Notes: generated from the sequence alone by a model not told the origin. Counted from the first letter of the stretch, positions 50,473-59,935 are shown. The stretch: DNA of 64,000 nucleotides from JAVZJR01 sp037447235 (GCA_037447235.1 JBBIHC010000004.1:1-64000); one strand, 5' to 3'. Numbers and translations: made by a program.

Positions 50473-51546
50473 ATGCCAAAAACCGGCTTGCTTGACCTTC
50501 CTTTGCATCCGGGCAGGTGCCCGCCCTGGCTGTTCTCAAGAATGAAGCGCCTCGCCGCCGAACTGACTGCGGCGATAGTTGAGGAATACGGAACGCGCGA
50601 GTTGCTTTTCCGCCTGTCCAATCCGATGTTTTTTCAGGCATTGGGGTGCGTTCTTGGATTTGACTGGCATTCCAGCGGCTTGACCACGACCGCGAGCGCC
50701 GCACTGAAAGAGGGCGTAAGCCCGGATTTGGGGCTGGCTTTTTGCGGAGGCAAGGGAAAAACATCATTGAAAACGCCCGCGGAAATAGAGCTGCAGTCCG
50801 AAAAACTCGGAATCTCATCTGCGACAACCGCAAAGTTGTTAAAGGCGGCGCGGTTGAGCGCGAAGGTTGACAGCGCCTGCATCCAGGACGGCTATGCGCT
50901 TTACCACCATCTTTTTGTTTTTGACGAAAACGGCTGCTGGGCGGTTGTGCAGCAGGGTCTGAATGCCGAGTCCGGCTATGCCAGGAGGTACCATTGGTTT
51001 GATTCCGCTGCTTTTGTCGATTCGCCGAACAGCGCCATCGCTGGATATAAGCATGAGCGCGTGCTTAACCTCACAAGCGAAAAATCCGGGGAAGTGCGAA
51101 AAATCAGCGTTGACCTTGTGAAGGACAATCCGGTGCACATAATGAATGAGTTGCAGGGCCAGCAAACCCTTTTTGGCAGCAGAAAAATGCCTGCCAGGCA
51201 CCACATAACCGTAAGCGACCTGACAAAAAAGGACCGGGAAACCCTGCGCGCTGCATACGAGTTGCAGCCTGCGGACTACGAGGAGCTTGTATCGCTTAAA
51301 GGCGCGGGTGCCAAAACCCTGCGGGCGCTGGCATTGCTCGCGAAGATATTGTACGGAACAGAGGCGGATTGGGAGGACCCTGTGAAATATTCCTACGCGC
51401 ACGGCGGCAAGGACGGGATTCCATACCCGGTTGACAGAAAAAACTATGACAACTCGATAGAGTTCCTGCGCCGGCTGCTGGAAGAAAAAAAGATAGGGGA
51501 TGAAAAAACAAAGAGGCTGCTGAAAGCGCTTGCAGCCAGAACTTAG
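50473..51546 (+). CDS. DUF763 protein
   Basis: 357 aa. The N-terminus TGLLDLPLHPGRCPPWLFSRM and the segment SGLTTTASAALKEG are the hallmark of DUF763, a family found in Archaea and some thermophilic bacteria with no proven activity. A later part (SLKGAGAKTLRALALLAKI) looks like a helix-hairpin-helix DNA-binding motif, and conserved His/Asp residues (HHLFVFDENG, SYAHGGKDGIPYPVDR) suggest a metal nuclease. DNA or RNA processing is therefore inferred. Start fits a TATA-like AT-rich stretch upstream. Confidence 0.85.
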   Translation: MPKTGLLDLPLHPGRCPPWLFSRMKRLAAELTAAIVEEYGTRELLFRLSNPMFFQALGCVLGFDWHSSGLTTTASAALKEGVSPDLGLAFCGGKGKTSLKTPAEIELQSEKLGISSATTAKLLKAARLSAKVDSACIQDGYALYHHLFVFDENGCWAVVQQGLNAESGYARRYHWFDSAAFVDSPNSAIAGYKHERVLNLTSEKSGEVRKISVDLVKDNPVHIMNELQGQQTLFGSRKMPARHHITVSDLTKKDRETLRAAYELQPADYEELVSLKGAGAKTLRALALLAKILYGTEADWEDPVKYSYAHGGKDGIPYPVDRKNYDNSIEFLRRLLEEKKIGDEKTKRLLKALAART

Positions 51547-51563
51547 CAAGAATTTAAACAAGG

Positions 51564-52631
51564 CTACCGGGTAATCTCAACTTCTTTATAGACATCAAGA
51601 AGCTCTTTTTTGTTTTCAAAATGCTTCCTGACAGGCTCTATGATCTTATCTATGTGCTCAGCAACGCAGTTTTTCAGGTCCATCGGATGGAGTTTTTTTG
51701 CGGCATATGTCTTTTCAAGCTCGCCATATGATGAAAAAGTAATGTCGCCGCCGAATTTTGATTCCCTGTAGACCGTTACTTCGGTAAACTCGTGAAAAAC
51801 GATGTATTTCGCAAGCTCCAGCACCGGGTTGCCCTCAACCTCTTGCGGGCAATACGCTTTCTTAAGTTTTTCCTGGATTTCTTCTTTCGTGTCGTGGACG
51901 AATATTGCGGTCCACGGCTTGCTCTTGCTCATTTTGGCCGCTAGCGTTTTTTCCTCTTTTGTCGCTTCCCCGGCTATTTTTGGCGGTTCTGCCAGGCCCG
52001 GCAAAAGATGGTGGTGAAGAGCAACCGGCTTCTCCCAGCCAAGCGCAGGATAAACCTCCCTTGCCAGGACATGTATCTTTCTCTGGTCCATGCCGCCATG
52101 GGCGAGGTGGGCGCCTATCGCGCGTATGTCAACCGCCTGCATGGGCGGATAAAAATACTGCGCGAGGTCCAGCTTCTCGTTTTCGCTTCTCCCCATTATT
52201 GTCAGGCAGCGTGCTGCGCGCGCAAGCGATATCTTAAGCGAGAATCTCATGACGTCCTTCCAATAATCCTCGTTTTTATGGTAAAGTTCGCTTCCAAAGA
52301 CAATCTCGGTATTCGGGCAAAAAAATCTGAACGCTTCTCTGTAATACTTTCCTGCGGTCAGTATTTTTTCCCAGTCTCCGCCGAGTTTTTTGTTTAAGAT
52401 GCTGTGCCAGTCGGCCAAAAACACCTTTGTCTTGAAGCCGGCCTTTGCAAGGTCGTTTATCTTGAAACCGCTTAGAATCAGGGTTCCGAGATGAAGATGG
52501 CCGGAGATTTCAAAGCCCTGATAGTGGCAAGGCGACCTTTCGCTCTCAAGAAGCTGCCTGAGGTCGGCTACGGTGATGGTTTCCTCGGCCGGAGGTTTTG
52601 TTATAAGCCCTATTCTTTCTTCAGCATCCAT
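51564..52631 (-). CDS. tyrS: Tyrosyl-tRNA synthetase
   Basis: 355 aa, archaeal/eukaryal type. HLHLG is the HIGH motif and AKMSKSKPW the KMSKS loop; Rossmann segments KVFLADWHSILN and MQAVDIRAIGAHLAHGGMDQRKIHVLARE define Tyr versus Trp specificity. It charges tRNA-Tyr. Convergent with the DUF763 gene (17-nt gap). Confidence 0.94.
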   Translation of the reverse strand: MDAEERIGLITKPPAEETITVADLRQLLESERSPCHYQGFEISGHLHLGTLILSGFKINDLAKAGFKTKVFLADWHSILNKKLGGDWEKILTAGKYYREAFRFFCPNTEIVFGSELYHKNEDYWKDVMRFSLKISLARAARCLTIMGRSENEKLDLAQYFYPPMQAVDIRAIGAHLAHGGMDQRKIHVLAREVYPALGWEKPVALHHHLLPGLAEPPKIAGEATKEEKTLAAKMSKSKPWTAIFVHDTKEEIQEKLKKAYCPQEVEGNPVLELAKYIVFHEFTEVTVYRESKFGGDITFSSYGELEKTYAAKKLHPMDLKNCVAEHIDKIIEPVRKHFENKKELLDVYKEVEITR

Positions 52632-52683
52632 GCGCTAATATCTGATGATTGTTTTTTAAAGCCTATGCGGAAAGAGAACTAGT

Positions 52684-53397
52684 ATGCTCGTGCTTGTTGG
52701 AACGGGAGTAAGCAACGACATGACCCTGAAAGGAATTGAAGAGCTTAAAAAATGCGATAGGATATACGCCGAAGTTTATACGGACCCCATGCTGAAAGAA
52801 TTCCTCCCGGAGCTGGAGAAAAAAACCGGGAAAAAAATAACCGAACTTGAGCGGGAAAAGGTTGAAAGCAGTTTTTTGATTATGGAGGCTTTGGAAAAGC
52901 GGGTGGCGCTGGTTTCAGGCGGCGACCCGCTGACAGCAACAACACATGTGGTTTTTGTGAATGAATGCAGGAAAAGGAACATTCCGTTTATGGTAATCCA
53001 CAATTCATCTATATACTCCGTTGCCCCTGCCCGTGCCGGATTGCAGATTTACCGTTTCGGCAAAACAGTCACGCTTGTCAATCCAAGGGAAAACTATAAG
53101 CCGGCATCCCCGCTTGCCGGAATCAGGGACAACCTGGGGCGCAATCTGCATACGCTGGTTCTTCTTGACACGGAACCCGCCCCCATGAAAATCAATGCGG
53201 CGTTAAAGATGCTCTCCGAATTCAAGGACGCAGTGGTTGTATCAATGGCGGGAACGCCCCTGGAGAAAATATCTTACGGGAGCATAACAAGCCTGATGGC
53301 GGCATCAGACGGGCTGGGAGAACCGCCCTTTACCATCATCATTCCGGCAAAACTCCATCCGGTAGAGGAAGAGTACCTCGCCTGGTTTAAAATTTAG
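52684..53397 (+). CDS. dphB: Diphthine synthase
   Basis: 237 aa tetrapyrrole-methylase-fold enzyme that trimethylates the modified histidine of elongation factor 2 using SAM. LVLVGTGVSNDMTLKGIEEL, VALVSGGDPLTATTH and HNSSIYSVAPARAGLQIYRFGKT are family-specific. The start codon follows a TTTTTTAAAG-type TATA element by about 25 nt, so the mRNA may be leaderless. Confidence 0.94.
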   Translation: MLVLVGTGVSNDMTLKGIEELKKCDRIYAEVYTDPMLKEFLPELEKKTGKKITELEREKVESSFLIMEALEKRVALVSGGDPLTATTHVVFVNECRKRNIPFMVIHNSSIYSVAPARAGLQIYRFGKTVTLVNPRENYKPASPLAGIRDNLGRNLHTLVLLDTEPAPMKINAALKMLSEFKDAVVVSMAGTPLEKISYGSITSLMAASDGLGEPPFTIIIPAKLHPVEEEYLAWFKI

Positions 53398-53453
53398 ATG
53401 CCTTTTGGCAGGCGCCAATTAATTATAAAAGTTATGCGTCGCAATATTCCAGC

Positions 53454-54209
53454 ATGCAGAAGACCGAAAGTTATTCAACAATAGAGGACATATACGACCT
53501 GTTTTATTTCGAAGAACCGGACGTGCGCTATTATTTACAAGAGGCCAAAAAAGCGGCTGGCAAGGTGCTGGAAATAGGGTGCGGTACCGGCAGGGTAATG
53601 CTGAAGTTGCTCAGGAACAACATAGATGTGGAAGGCCTGGACGTTTCAAGAAAGATGATAGAGATACTGAAAAACAAGGCGAGGATACAGAATTTAAAAC
53701 CGAAAACGTACGTGGCGGACATGCGAAACTTTTCCCTGAAAAGCAGGTACTCGCTGATACTGGCGCCGTATCGCACCTTTATGTACCTTTCATCGGAAAA
53801 AGAACGGCTCAATACACTAAGAAGAATTTACAGGCATTTAACCAAAAATGGCAAGACAATAATACACACATATAACCCTTCGGCCCTGGAAATCAAGAGC
53901 GTTGGCGCTTTTCAGCCGTTCGATGTGAGCTTTTTCAGGCTAAACGGAAAAGAGATAACCGCCTTGTGGTATGTCAAATACTCACCAATTAAAAAAGAGC
54001 TCACCTATAGAATTTCTCTCGCCGGGGCAAGGGGCAAACCCCGCCATTTTGACACGCGCATTTACCCCGCTTCTTACGATGAGATGAAGAAATTGCTCCG
54101 GAAAGCAGGATTCAAGAACATAAAGACCTATTCTGATTTTGGCGGCACGCCCTTTAATCCCGCATACAAAAGGATACAGGGCGACTTGATCTGGGTGGCT
54201 GAAAAATGA
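53454..54209 (+). CDS. Class I SAM-dependent methyltransferase
   Basis: 251 aa. VLEIGCGTGRVMLKLL (motif I) at about residues 39-54, VEGLDVSRKMIEILK (motif II) and LILAPYRTFMYL (motif IV region) define the Rossmann methyltransferase. The C-terminal beta-rich half is of the small-molecule type. Substrate unknown. Its stop overlaps the next gene by 4 nt, so function may be linked to that hypothetical protein. Confidence 0.85.
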   Translation: MQKTESYSTIEDIYDLFYFEEPDVRYYLQEAKKAAGKVLEIGCGTGRVMLKLLRNNIDVEGLDVSRKMIEILKNKARIQNLKPKTYVADMRNFSLKSRYSLILAPYRTFMYLSSEKERLNTLRRIYRHLTKNGKTIIHTYNPSALEIKSVGAFQPFDVSFFRLNGKEITALWYVKYSPIKKELTYRISLAGARGKPRHFDTRIYPASYDEMKKLLRKAGFKNIKTYSDFGGTPFNPAYKRIQGDLIWVAEK

Positions 54210-54736
54210 CTGTTTTGCAAAAGTTTTTTTCCCTTTTTTTCCCTGTTGAACCAGAATTCAAGAGCACCGAGTTTGAGTTGTTTGAAGATTCGCTTGGGAA
54301 TTTTCAGGTTTTTTATCCAAAACACTGGGAATACGAAAAAGAGACTGCCGTGATTGATGGCACTTATGCAATAATATTCCACTCATCCACCTCGCCTTCG
54401 AACATGCGGATAGAAGTCAATATGAGAATACCAAAGAAATTTGGAAAAAAAAACTTTCAGAAGTGCATAAGGGACGAGATAGAAAAGCCCACCGCGGCAG
54501 TGGTATCCAAGGCGCGCAACCTCAGGGTGAATGGGAGGGACTGCGTGGAAACGGAATATTCTTTTAGCGACGGCAACAGGAAAATGCACGGCAAAAAACT
54601 CTTTGTTTTTGCAAATGACAGGATAATAAATGTCTTTTTCATCTGCCCCGAAAGCGATTATGCCAAACTAAAAAAAACATTCGCCTACATAATCGATTCG
54701 CTTGTCATAAAGCCAAAGAAGATGATGTTTTTATGA
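54206..54736 (+). CDS. Hypothetical protein, PsbP/Mog1-like fold possible
   Basis: 176 aa, soluble. Pattern FQVFYPKHWEYEKE...TSPSNMRIEVN...INVFFICPESDYAKLKKTFAYIIDSL resembles PsbP-like or DcrB-like domains by the FxxxYPxxW start and the closing helix, though I am not certain. The N-terminal LQKFFSLFFPV is hydrophobic but short. It is coupled by 4-nt overlaps to the methyltransferase upstream and the zinc-ribbon gene downstream. Confidence 0.6.
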   Translation: MTVLQKFFSLFFPVEPEFKSTEFELFEDSLGNFQVFYPKHWEYEKETAVIDGTYAIIFHSSTSPSNMRIEVNMRIPKKFGKKNFQKCIRDEIEKPTAAVVSKARNLRVNGRDCVETEYSFSDGNRKMHGKKLFVFANDRIINVFFICPESDYAKLKKTFAYIIDSLVIKPKKMMFL

Positions 54737-54900
54737 GCAGAAAAAAGCAGGTGTTTGAGGTATGCGCCATGTGCGGGACGGTCGCGGAAGGCAGCTCGAT
54801 CAAAAAAGAGTTCAAATGCCGAAAATGCGGCTGCAATGTGGCAATCGTTCTTAGTCGTGCCGTCTTCGCCGAGCTTGCAAAAAAAACCGGAAGAAGGTGA
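54733..54900 (+). CDS. Small zinc-ribbon protein
   Basis: 55 aa. CAMCGTVAEG and CRKCGCNVAIV form a CxxC-x16-17-CxxC zinc ribbon, followed by a helix rich in Ala and Lys. The ATG overlaps the preceding stop by 4 nt, and the end abuts the GluRS gene, whose ribosome-binding site (AGAAGGTGAG) lies within its last codons. Small ribbons of this size occur as translation or transcription accessory proteins; no closer assignment. Confidence 0.7.
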   Translation: MSRKKQVFEVCAMCGTVAEGSSIKKEFKCRKCGCNVAIVLSRAVFAELAKKTGRR

Positions 54901-54901
54901 G

Positions 54902-56596
54902 ATGATGGTTCCAAATCTTGATGAAATAATACGCAAACATGCGCTCAGAAACGCTTTTGACTACGGCAAAGCCAGCCCGGGGAGCGTTGCGGGAAAAACC
55001 ATTGCCGAATTGCCGGAGGCAAAAAAGGACATGAAGAACACGATGAAAAAGGTCAAGGAGATAATAAACGAAATAAACTCAATGACTAAAGAGGGGATTG
55101 AACGGGAGATGGGAAAGTACGATTACGGGGCAAGGGAGGAGCAAAGGAAGGATATTGAAATTGAGGGCGCAGAAATGGGCAAAGTCATAACACGATACCC
55201 GCCTGAGCCAAACGGCTGGCCCCACATAGGACATGCCAAGGCCTTTTGCCTCTCATGGAAAATCGCCAGGAAGTATAAGGGCAAAATCATATTGAGATGG
55301 GACGACACGAACCCTGAAGCCGAAAAGGCGGAATATGTTGAAGCGATAAGGGAAGGCATACGGTGGCTTGGGCTTGACTGGGACGAAGAGGAATACTGCA
55401 GCGATTACATCCCAAAGATGTATTCGCTCTGCGAACAGCTCATCCGCCAAAAGGATGCTTATTTTTGCACGTGCACGCAGGAGCAGATATCGGAAGCCAG
55501 GCAAAACGCAAAAAGATGCGAATGCGGCTCGCGTTCGGTTGATGAAAATATGGCTGGCTGGAAAGGGATGCTTGACGGCAAGATAAATGAGGGCGAAGCC
55601 ACAATCAGGCTGAAGGGCGATATGGCTTCGCTTAACACCGTCATGAGGGATCCCACGCTATTCAGGATAATCACTGCCCCGCACTTCAGACAGGGAAAAA
55701 AATATCGCGTATGGCCGACTTATGATTTCCAGGGCCCGGTTATGGATTCCCTTCTCGGCATAACGCATCCAATACGCTCAAAGGAATATGAACTCAGGGA
55801 CGAACTTTATGCGTACTTGTTAAAGAGGTTGAATATTTATGTCCCGAAAATAATATCCATCGCCCGTTTGTCAATAAAAAACGCTCCGGTAAGCAAGAGA
55901 CTGCTCCGGCCGCTGGTCGAAAGCGGAAAGCTTTGGGGATGGGATGATCCGCGATTGCCGACACTTGCCGGCTTGAGGAGACGCGGCATACTCCCTGATG
56001 CAATAAAAAAATATGTACTTGCTGGCGGCATATCCAAAAGCGAGAGTGAGGGCGGATGGGAGATCCTGCTCGCCGAAAACAGAAAGCTGCTTGACCCAAT
56101 ATCAAGGCACTATTTCTTCGTGGCAGAGCCGGTTTTGATCATGGTTGACGGGCTCGGCAAAAGCGTTGAATTAAGGCACCACCCAAAAGAGAGCCTTGGC
56201 AGCAGGAAGATAACGCTTTGCGAAAGGGCATATGTCTCAAAAGATGATGCCGCGAAGTTCGCAGTCGGCGAAAGACTCAGGCTGAAGGACCTCGCGAACA
56301 TAGAAATCCTGTCGCTTGAGCCGCTTCGCGCAAAAGTTGTCGGCGGGGAGCTTCCGCAGAAAAAAATACAGTGGGTAAGCGATATGGCAAAAGCAAAATG
56401 CGAAGTCGCTGTTCTTTCAGATTTGCTTGATGACGGCGGGGAGTTCAACAAGAGCAGCCTTCGGCTTGTTGCAGGGTATTGCGAAAGCGGCTGTCTTTTG
56501 CTCAATGAAGGCGACACGATACAGTTTGAACGGTTCGGTTTCTGCAGGCTTGATAAAAAACGCGCGGACAACCTGTCATTCATATTGAGTTGTTGA
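54902..56596 (+). CDS. gltX: Glutamyl-tRNA synthetase (archaeal type)
   Basis: 564 aa from ATG 54902 or 54905 behind AGAAGGTGAG. PPEPNGWPHIGHAKA is the HIGH motif, RWDDTNPEAEKAEYVEAI follows, APVSKRLLRPLV is the KMSKS-type loop, and WGWDDPRLPTLAGLRRRG is present. The C-terminus has the beta-barrel anticodon domains of the GlnRS/archaeal GluRS branch. In Archaea this enzyme normally charges both tRNA-Glu and tRNA-Gln with Glu, which GatDE then amidates. The EPNG sequence is closer to GlnRS-like motifs than to LHIGH of bacterial GluRS. Confidence 0.9.
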   Translation: MMVPNLDEIIRKHALRNAFDYGKASPGSVAGKTIAELPEAKKDMKNTMKKVKEIINEINSMTKEGIEREMGKYDYGAREEQRKDIEIEGAEMGKVITRYPPEPNGWPHIGHAKAFCLSWKIARKYKGKIILRWDDTNPEAEKAEYVEAIREGIRWLGLDWDEEEYCSDYIPKMYSLCEQLIRQKDAYFCTCTQEQISEARQNAKRCECGSRSVDENMAGWKGMLDGKINEGEATIRLKGDMASLNTVMRDPTLFRIITAPHFRQGKKYRVWPTYDFQGPVMDSLLGITHPIRSKEYELRDELYAYLLKRLNIYVPKIISIARLSIKNAPVSKRLLRPLVESGKLWGWDDPRLPTLAGLRRRGILPDAIKKYVLAGGISKSESEGGWEILLAENRKLLDPISRHYFFVAEPVLIMVDGLGKSVELRHHPKESLGSRKITLCERAYVSKDDAAKFAVGERLRLKDLANIEILSLEPLRAKVVGGELPQKKIQWVSDMAKAKCEVAVLSDLLDDGGEFNKSSLRLVAGYCESGCLLLNEGDTIQFERFGFCRLDKKRADNLSFILSC

Positions 56597-57645
56597 TGGT
56601 TTTTATGCTCTATGCAAGGACCGAAAAGCGCAAGGCAGACGATGCGATAAAAAAACTGGCCGGTATTGGCGCATACGCAAAAGGCTATCGCTCTTTTTCA
56701 GACGGCGATTTTGTTTTCATTCCAGTGACACACAAGCCAAGGGGAAAGTGGGACATAATAGAGATGAACGAGGAAAAAAAAGCAAAACCCAAAAACCTCA
56801 GGGAAGCGCTGGCCGAAAAGCTTGGGGAAAAGGCTGCTGCCGATGCGGTTTCGTCATTTGATATCATCGGCGATTTGGCGGTAATTGAGATTCCAGCGGA
56901 GTTAAAAAAGCATGAGCGCAAGATTGCAGAGAGCATTATGGAGATTCACAAAAATGTGAAAACCGTTGCCAAAAAAGCCGGCTCGGTATGCGGCAGATAC
57001 CGCGTTCGTCCGCTTAAGGTGATAGCCGGCGAAAAAAGAACGGCAACCGAATACAGGGAGCACGGCTGCAGGATGCGTCTTGATGCCGCCAAGGTTTATT
57101 TTTCCGTCAGGCTGAGCCACGAGAGAAAACGGATCGCAGAACTGGTCGCTCCAAAAGAAAACATACTCGCTCTTTTTGCCGGTGTTGGCCCGTTTCCTCT
57201 TGTAATAGCAAAAAAGCACCCGGATGCGCGCATTGTTGCTGTTGAGTTGAACCCGGAAGCAGTAAAGTTTATGAATGAAAACATAAAGTTGAACAAGATA
57301 AAAAACATCACGGTCGAAAAGGGCGACGCGCGGAAAATAGTGATGAAAAAATACAGGCGCTTCGCGGACCGGATATTGATGCCGCTGCCAAGAAGCGCCG
57401 ACAGATTTTTGGATGCTGCTTTCGCCGGGGCAAAAGACGGCTGCACCGTCCACATCTATTCATTCGGCACGGTTGAAGACCCCTACAGCGATATAGAGAA
57501 AAAAATCGCCGCGGAAGCAAGGAAAGCTGGCGCTGCCGTTAAGATAGCAAACAGGAGAATCGTAAGGCCGTTCGCGCCCGGCGTGGTACAGGTCGTTGTT
57601 GATTTCAGGGTTCGGGAACAAAAGCCGAAAAAACAGGTACGCTAA
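56596..57645 (+). CDS. trm5: tRNA (guanine37-N1)-methyltransferase Trm5
   Basis: 349 aa from ATG 56596 (TGATG overlap with the GluRS stop); ATG 56605 is an alternative. The N-terminal domain (RPLKVIAGEKRTATEYREHGCRM) precedes the SAM fold: LALFAGVGPFPLVIAK, IVAVELNPEAVKFM and DRILMPLPRSAD, the NPPY-like loop of Trm5. It makes m1G37, needed on G37 tRNAs such as the tRNA-Pro(CGG) of this window, preventing frameshifts. Linked to GluRS in one transcript. Confidence 0.92.
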   Translation: MVFMLYARTEKRKADDAIKKLAGIGAYAKGYRSFSDGDFVFIPVTHKPRGKWDIIEMNEEKKAKPKNLREALAEKLGEKAAADAVSSFDIIGDLAVIEIPAELKKHERKIAESIMEIHKNVKTVAKKAGSVCGRYRVRPLKVIAGEKRTATEYREHGCRMRLDAAKVYFSVRLSHERKRIAELVAPKENILALFAGVGPFPLVIAKKHPDARIVAVELNPEAVKFMNENIKLNKIKNITVEKGDARKIVMKKYRRFADRILMPLPRSADRFLDAAFAGAKDGCTVHIYSFGTVEDPYSDIEKKIAAEARKAGAAVKIANRRIVRPFAPGVVQVVVDFRVREQKPKKQVR

Positions 57646-57646
57646 A

Positions 57647-58423
57647 CTACTCCAGCAGCTGGCAGATTTCGGTAAATATAAGCACTGCTTCCTTGAAAAA
57701 GTTATCGTCTGGGTTGTATATTCTTGCCACATCCGGCATCATGGTGCTCTTCACGTCTTTTATTATCCTTGGCTTGTTCTCCGCTGATGTAATGTAGGAT
57801 ATGATGCTGAGGGCGTTTTCCTTTTTCCATCCGAAAAAACCATAGTGCCCGACTTTTTTTATCAATAATTCCCTCATCAAAGGCTGCTGGAGGACGTTTT
57901 TTATAAAAAACAGGTCAAAGAGGTCCGTTCCTTTTATGGTATCTCTCATTGCCATCCGCCCAAGAGAAGCGATTATCTTATCCGTGTACAATTCGGCTGC
58001 ACTTTCCACCAGAAGAGGATTAAATTCGCCTTTTGTTGCCGTTGCGTCAATGGAGATGTCGTTTCCGAGTTCTATGTTGACCACCAGGCTCCCGCCCTTT
58101 TCCCTTATCTTCACTCTCTCAATTGCCCGTATCATCGAGGAGTTGCCTTTGCCATTCTTCTGGTATCTTGTCTCAAAATGCATGGAAAGGACTGCCATGA
58201 TCTTTTCAATAATGCCGGTTATGCTGGTTTTCGGGTCCCTTACCGAGAAATCCAAATCCAAGGAGTATCTGGGCGAAGAGTATATGAAATGCAGTGCGCC
58301 TCCGCCGTGCAAAACGATGTTTTCCGTGAGGCACTTTTCCTTTGCTATTGCATGAAGCGCTTTTCTGCACAAGACTTCTTTTTCCTTTAGCGCTTTTGGA
58401 AGCATGTTTTTTGCTGGAGACAT
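57647..58423 (-). CDS. Orphan AbiEii-like nucleotidyltransferase
   Basis: 258 aa from ATG 58423, the ATG expected for a leaderless mRNA from a TATA box at about 58444-58454 (an ATG 18 nt upstream is in frame). LHGGGALHFIY and SLDLDFSV form the polymerase-beta-type GG...DxD motif of the AbiEii/AbiGii family, and the following beta-alpha part fits. AbiEii acts as a toxin that adds nucleotides to tRNA acceptor stems, neutralised by AbiEi. No AbiEi-like gene is adjacent, so it may be solitary, domesticated, or have a distant partner. Confidence 0.82.
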   Translation of the reverse strand: MSPAKNMLPKALKEKEVLCRKALHAIAKEKCLTENIVLHGGGALHFIYSSPRYSLDLDFSVRDPKTSITGIIEKIMAVLSMHFETRYQKNGKGNSSMIRAIERVKIREKGGSLVVNIELGNDISIDATATKGEFNPLLVESAAELYTDKIIASLGRMAMRDTIKGTDLFDLFFIKNVLQQPLMRELLIKKVGHYGFFGWKKENALSIISYITSAENKPRIIKDVKSTMMPDVARIYNPDDNFFKEAVLIFTEICQLLE

Positions 58424-58483
58424 AAATATATTATATAACATTACATTTATAAACTCTTTCTATAACTATTTTTGGATGCCCCT

Positions 58484-59935
58484 TCAGCGCAATTCCGACT
58501 TCAGAACTTCCTCTGGAATCGGACCTTCCGGCAATGCGCCGCCGGCAGGCTTGGCGTCAGGCTTTTTTTCTGCCGCAACCCCGGCAGGAATGTCCCTGAC
58601 GTGCGTTTCTTCATATGGACCCCATCCGGCCGCAGCCTCCTGCTCCGCCACTGCTTCTGAAGAAATGAAATTATCCGCAATGATGCCAAAAAGCCAGAAT
58701 TTTATTTCGTTGAAGAATCCATTGCCCCTGATCCTCACCCTTTTGTCCTTAAATGCCGTTATCGGGCTCAGCGTTCCTTTTTCTATCGCGTCTAAAGTGA
58801 AGCCATCGGTCTCTACTGTCGCTGTAGGGTCGCTGATGGCGCCGCCGCCCACTTCGTACAGCTCCCCTTTATTTATCAGAAGATGATGGTTGTTTTTTCC
58901 AGCCACGATCAAGTTTATCCTTTCATCAGCCAGAAATTCCCGCAGCATCGGAATCCGCGCCAGGCCCTCGTCATAAAAATCCCTTATTTTTTGCACATTG
59001 GCCTGCCTTGTGTGGTCATCCACGACGATGCTTCGTATTTTGCTGCCCACATATTCCGGTTCCTCCACCACCACCTGAGTTACGCAATCCCAGCAGCCGG
59101 TTTTGTAATTGTAATAGCATTTTGCACCCGGGCCGCATCCAGCCTGGCAGGTTTCCTGGCTGCCATATTCCCCGTTTTCAGGGAAGCATACTTTTCCATA
59201 ACACTGGCAGCAGACGGGACAGCAGTACTGGTCGCCCTGGCAGCCGCCTGCCATCGGGTCGCATTGCTCGTTCTTGTTTGTGTCTATAATGCCGTTTCCG
59301 CAGCAGCATCTGTCAGGGCAGGCGTTAAGCCCGCATATCTCTTCAACAGCTTCGTTTATGTTGGCCTGCGTCGGGCTGGAATTAGGCCCGCTTGTATTGC
59401 ACATAAGGCCGCCGTCGCAGTCCTCCAGGCCCATCATATGGCCCGCCTCATGGGCGAAATCCTTGTAATGCTCCTCCTGCGGATTGGCGGGATCAACAGG
59501 CCTGCTCATTATGTCCGACCACCATCCTTTCTGGCTGTTCCCGCCATTGCCCGTGGCTATGCCGTACATATACCCTATGTAAAATGTCGCGCCGGTCCAG
59601 TTCGTCTGGTTTCTTGGCGGATCGTTGTTGTAGTTGGTAACCGCGATGCAGTGGTACCCTGCCGGCGGATTGTTGATGCAGTCCGCAGTCTTGATAACCT
59701 CAACATTGAAGCCTACCGGGCATTTGCAGTCGCCGTAGCTCTGCCCGTTCGGGCCGTTCCATATGTTCTCAATTTCGCTCTTTGCTCTATTGATATAAGT
59801 GTCGTCAGTGCCGGAAAATGCTATCTTCATCGTAATCGTTATCCTGCAGTCCTTAACCTCGCAGGTTGTGCTTCCGGAAGAAAAAGAAGACAATAAAAGA
59901 AGCAGCAACACAAAAAAGAACAACCTGCTTTGCAT
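58484..59935 (-). CDS. Secreted metzincin-like metalloprotease with Cys-rich and SCP2-like regions
   Basis: 483 aa from ATG 59935 (upstream TATA-like stretch fits; an upstream TTG is in frame). Signal peptide, then a protease domain with HEAGHMMGLED (about 162-172), the HExxHxxGxxD zinc site, and a downstream GGLMCN, a Met-turn. A 100-residue segment with some 25 cysteines follows, then a region like SCP2-type domains (LIVAGKNNHHLLINKGELYEVGGG), then a Pro/Lys tail. It should be exported and cut proteins or peptides outside. Family not identified more precisely. Confidence 0.78.
   Translation of the reverse strand: MQSRLFFFVLLLLLLSSFSSGSTTCEVKDCRITITMKIAFSGTDDTYINRAKSEIENIWNGPNGQSYGDCKCPVGFNVEVIKTADCINNPPAGYHCIAVTNYNNDPPRNQTNWTGATFYIGYMYGIATGNGGNSQKGWWSDIMSRPVDPANPQEEHYKDFAHEAGHMMGLEDCDGGLMCNTSGPNSSPTQANINEAVEEICGLNACPDRCCCGNGIIDTNKNEQCDPMAGGCQGDQYCCPVCCQCYGKVCFPENGEYGSQETCQAGCGPGAKCYYNYKTGCWDCVTQVVVEEPEYVGSKIRSIVVDDHTRQANVQKIRDFYDEGLARIPMLREFLADERINLIVAGKNNHHLLINKGELYEVGGGAISDPTATVETDGFTLDAIEKGTLSPITAFKDKRVRIRGNGFFNEIKFWLFGIIADNFISSEAVAEQEAAAGWGPYEETHVRDIPAGVAAEKKPDAKPAGGALPEGPIPEEVLKSELR

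Noticed and set aside
54755..54901. N-terminal extension of GluRS
   Set aside because: It reads through the small zinc-ribbon gene in another frame; ATG 54902 follows AGAAGGTGAG and matches family length.
54902..56596. Assignment as glutaminyl-tRNA synthetase
   Set aside because: Motifs are shared by GlnRS and archaeal GluRS; Archaea normally lack GlnRS, so GluRS is the safer call.
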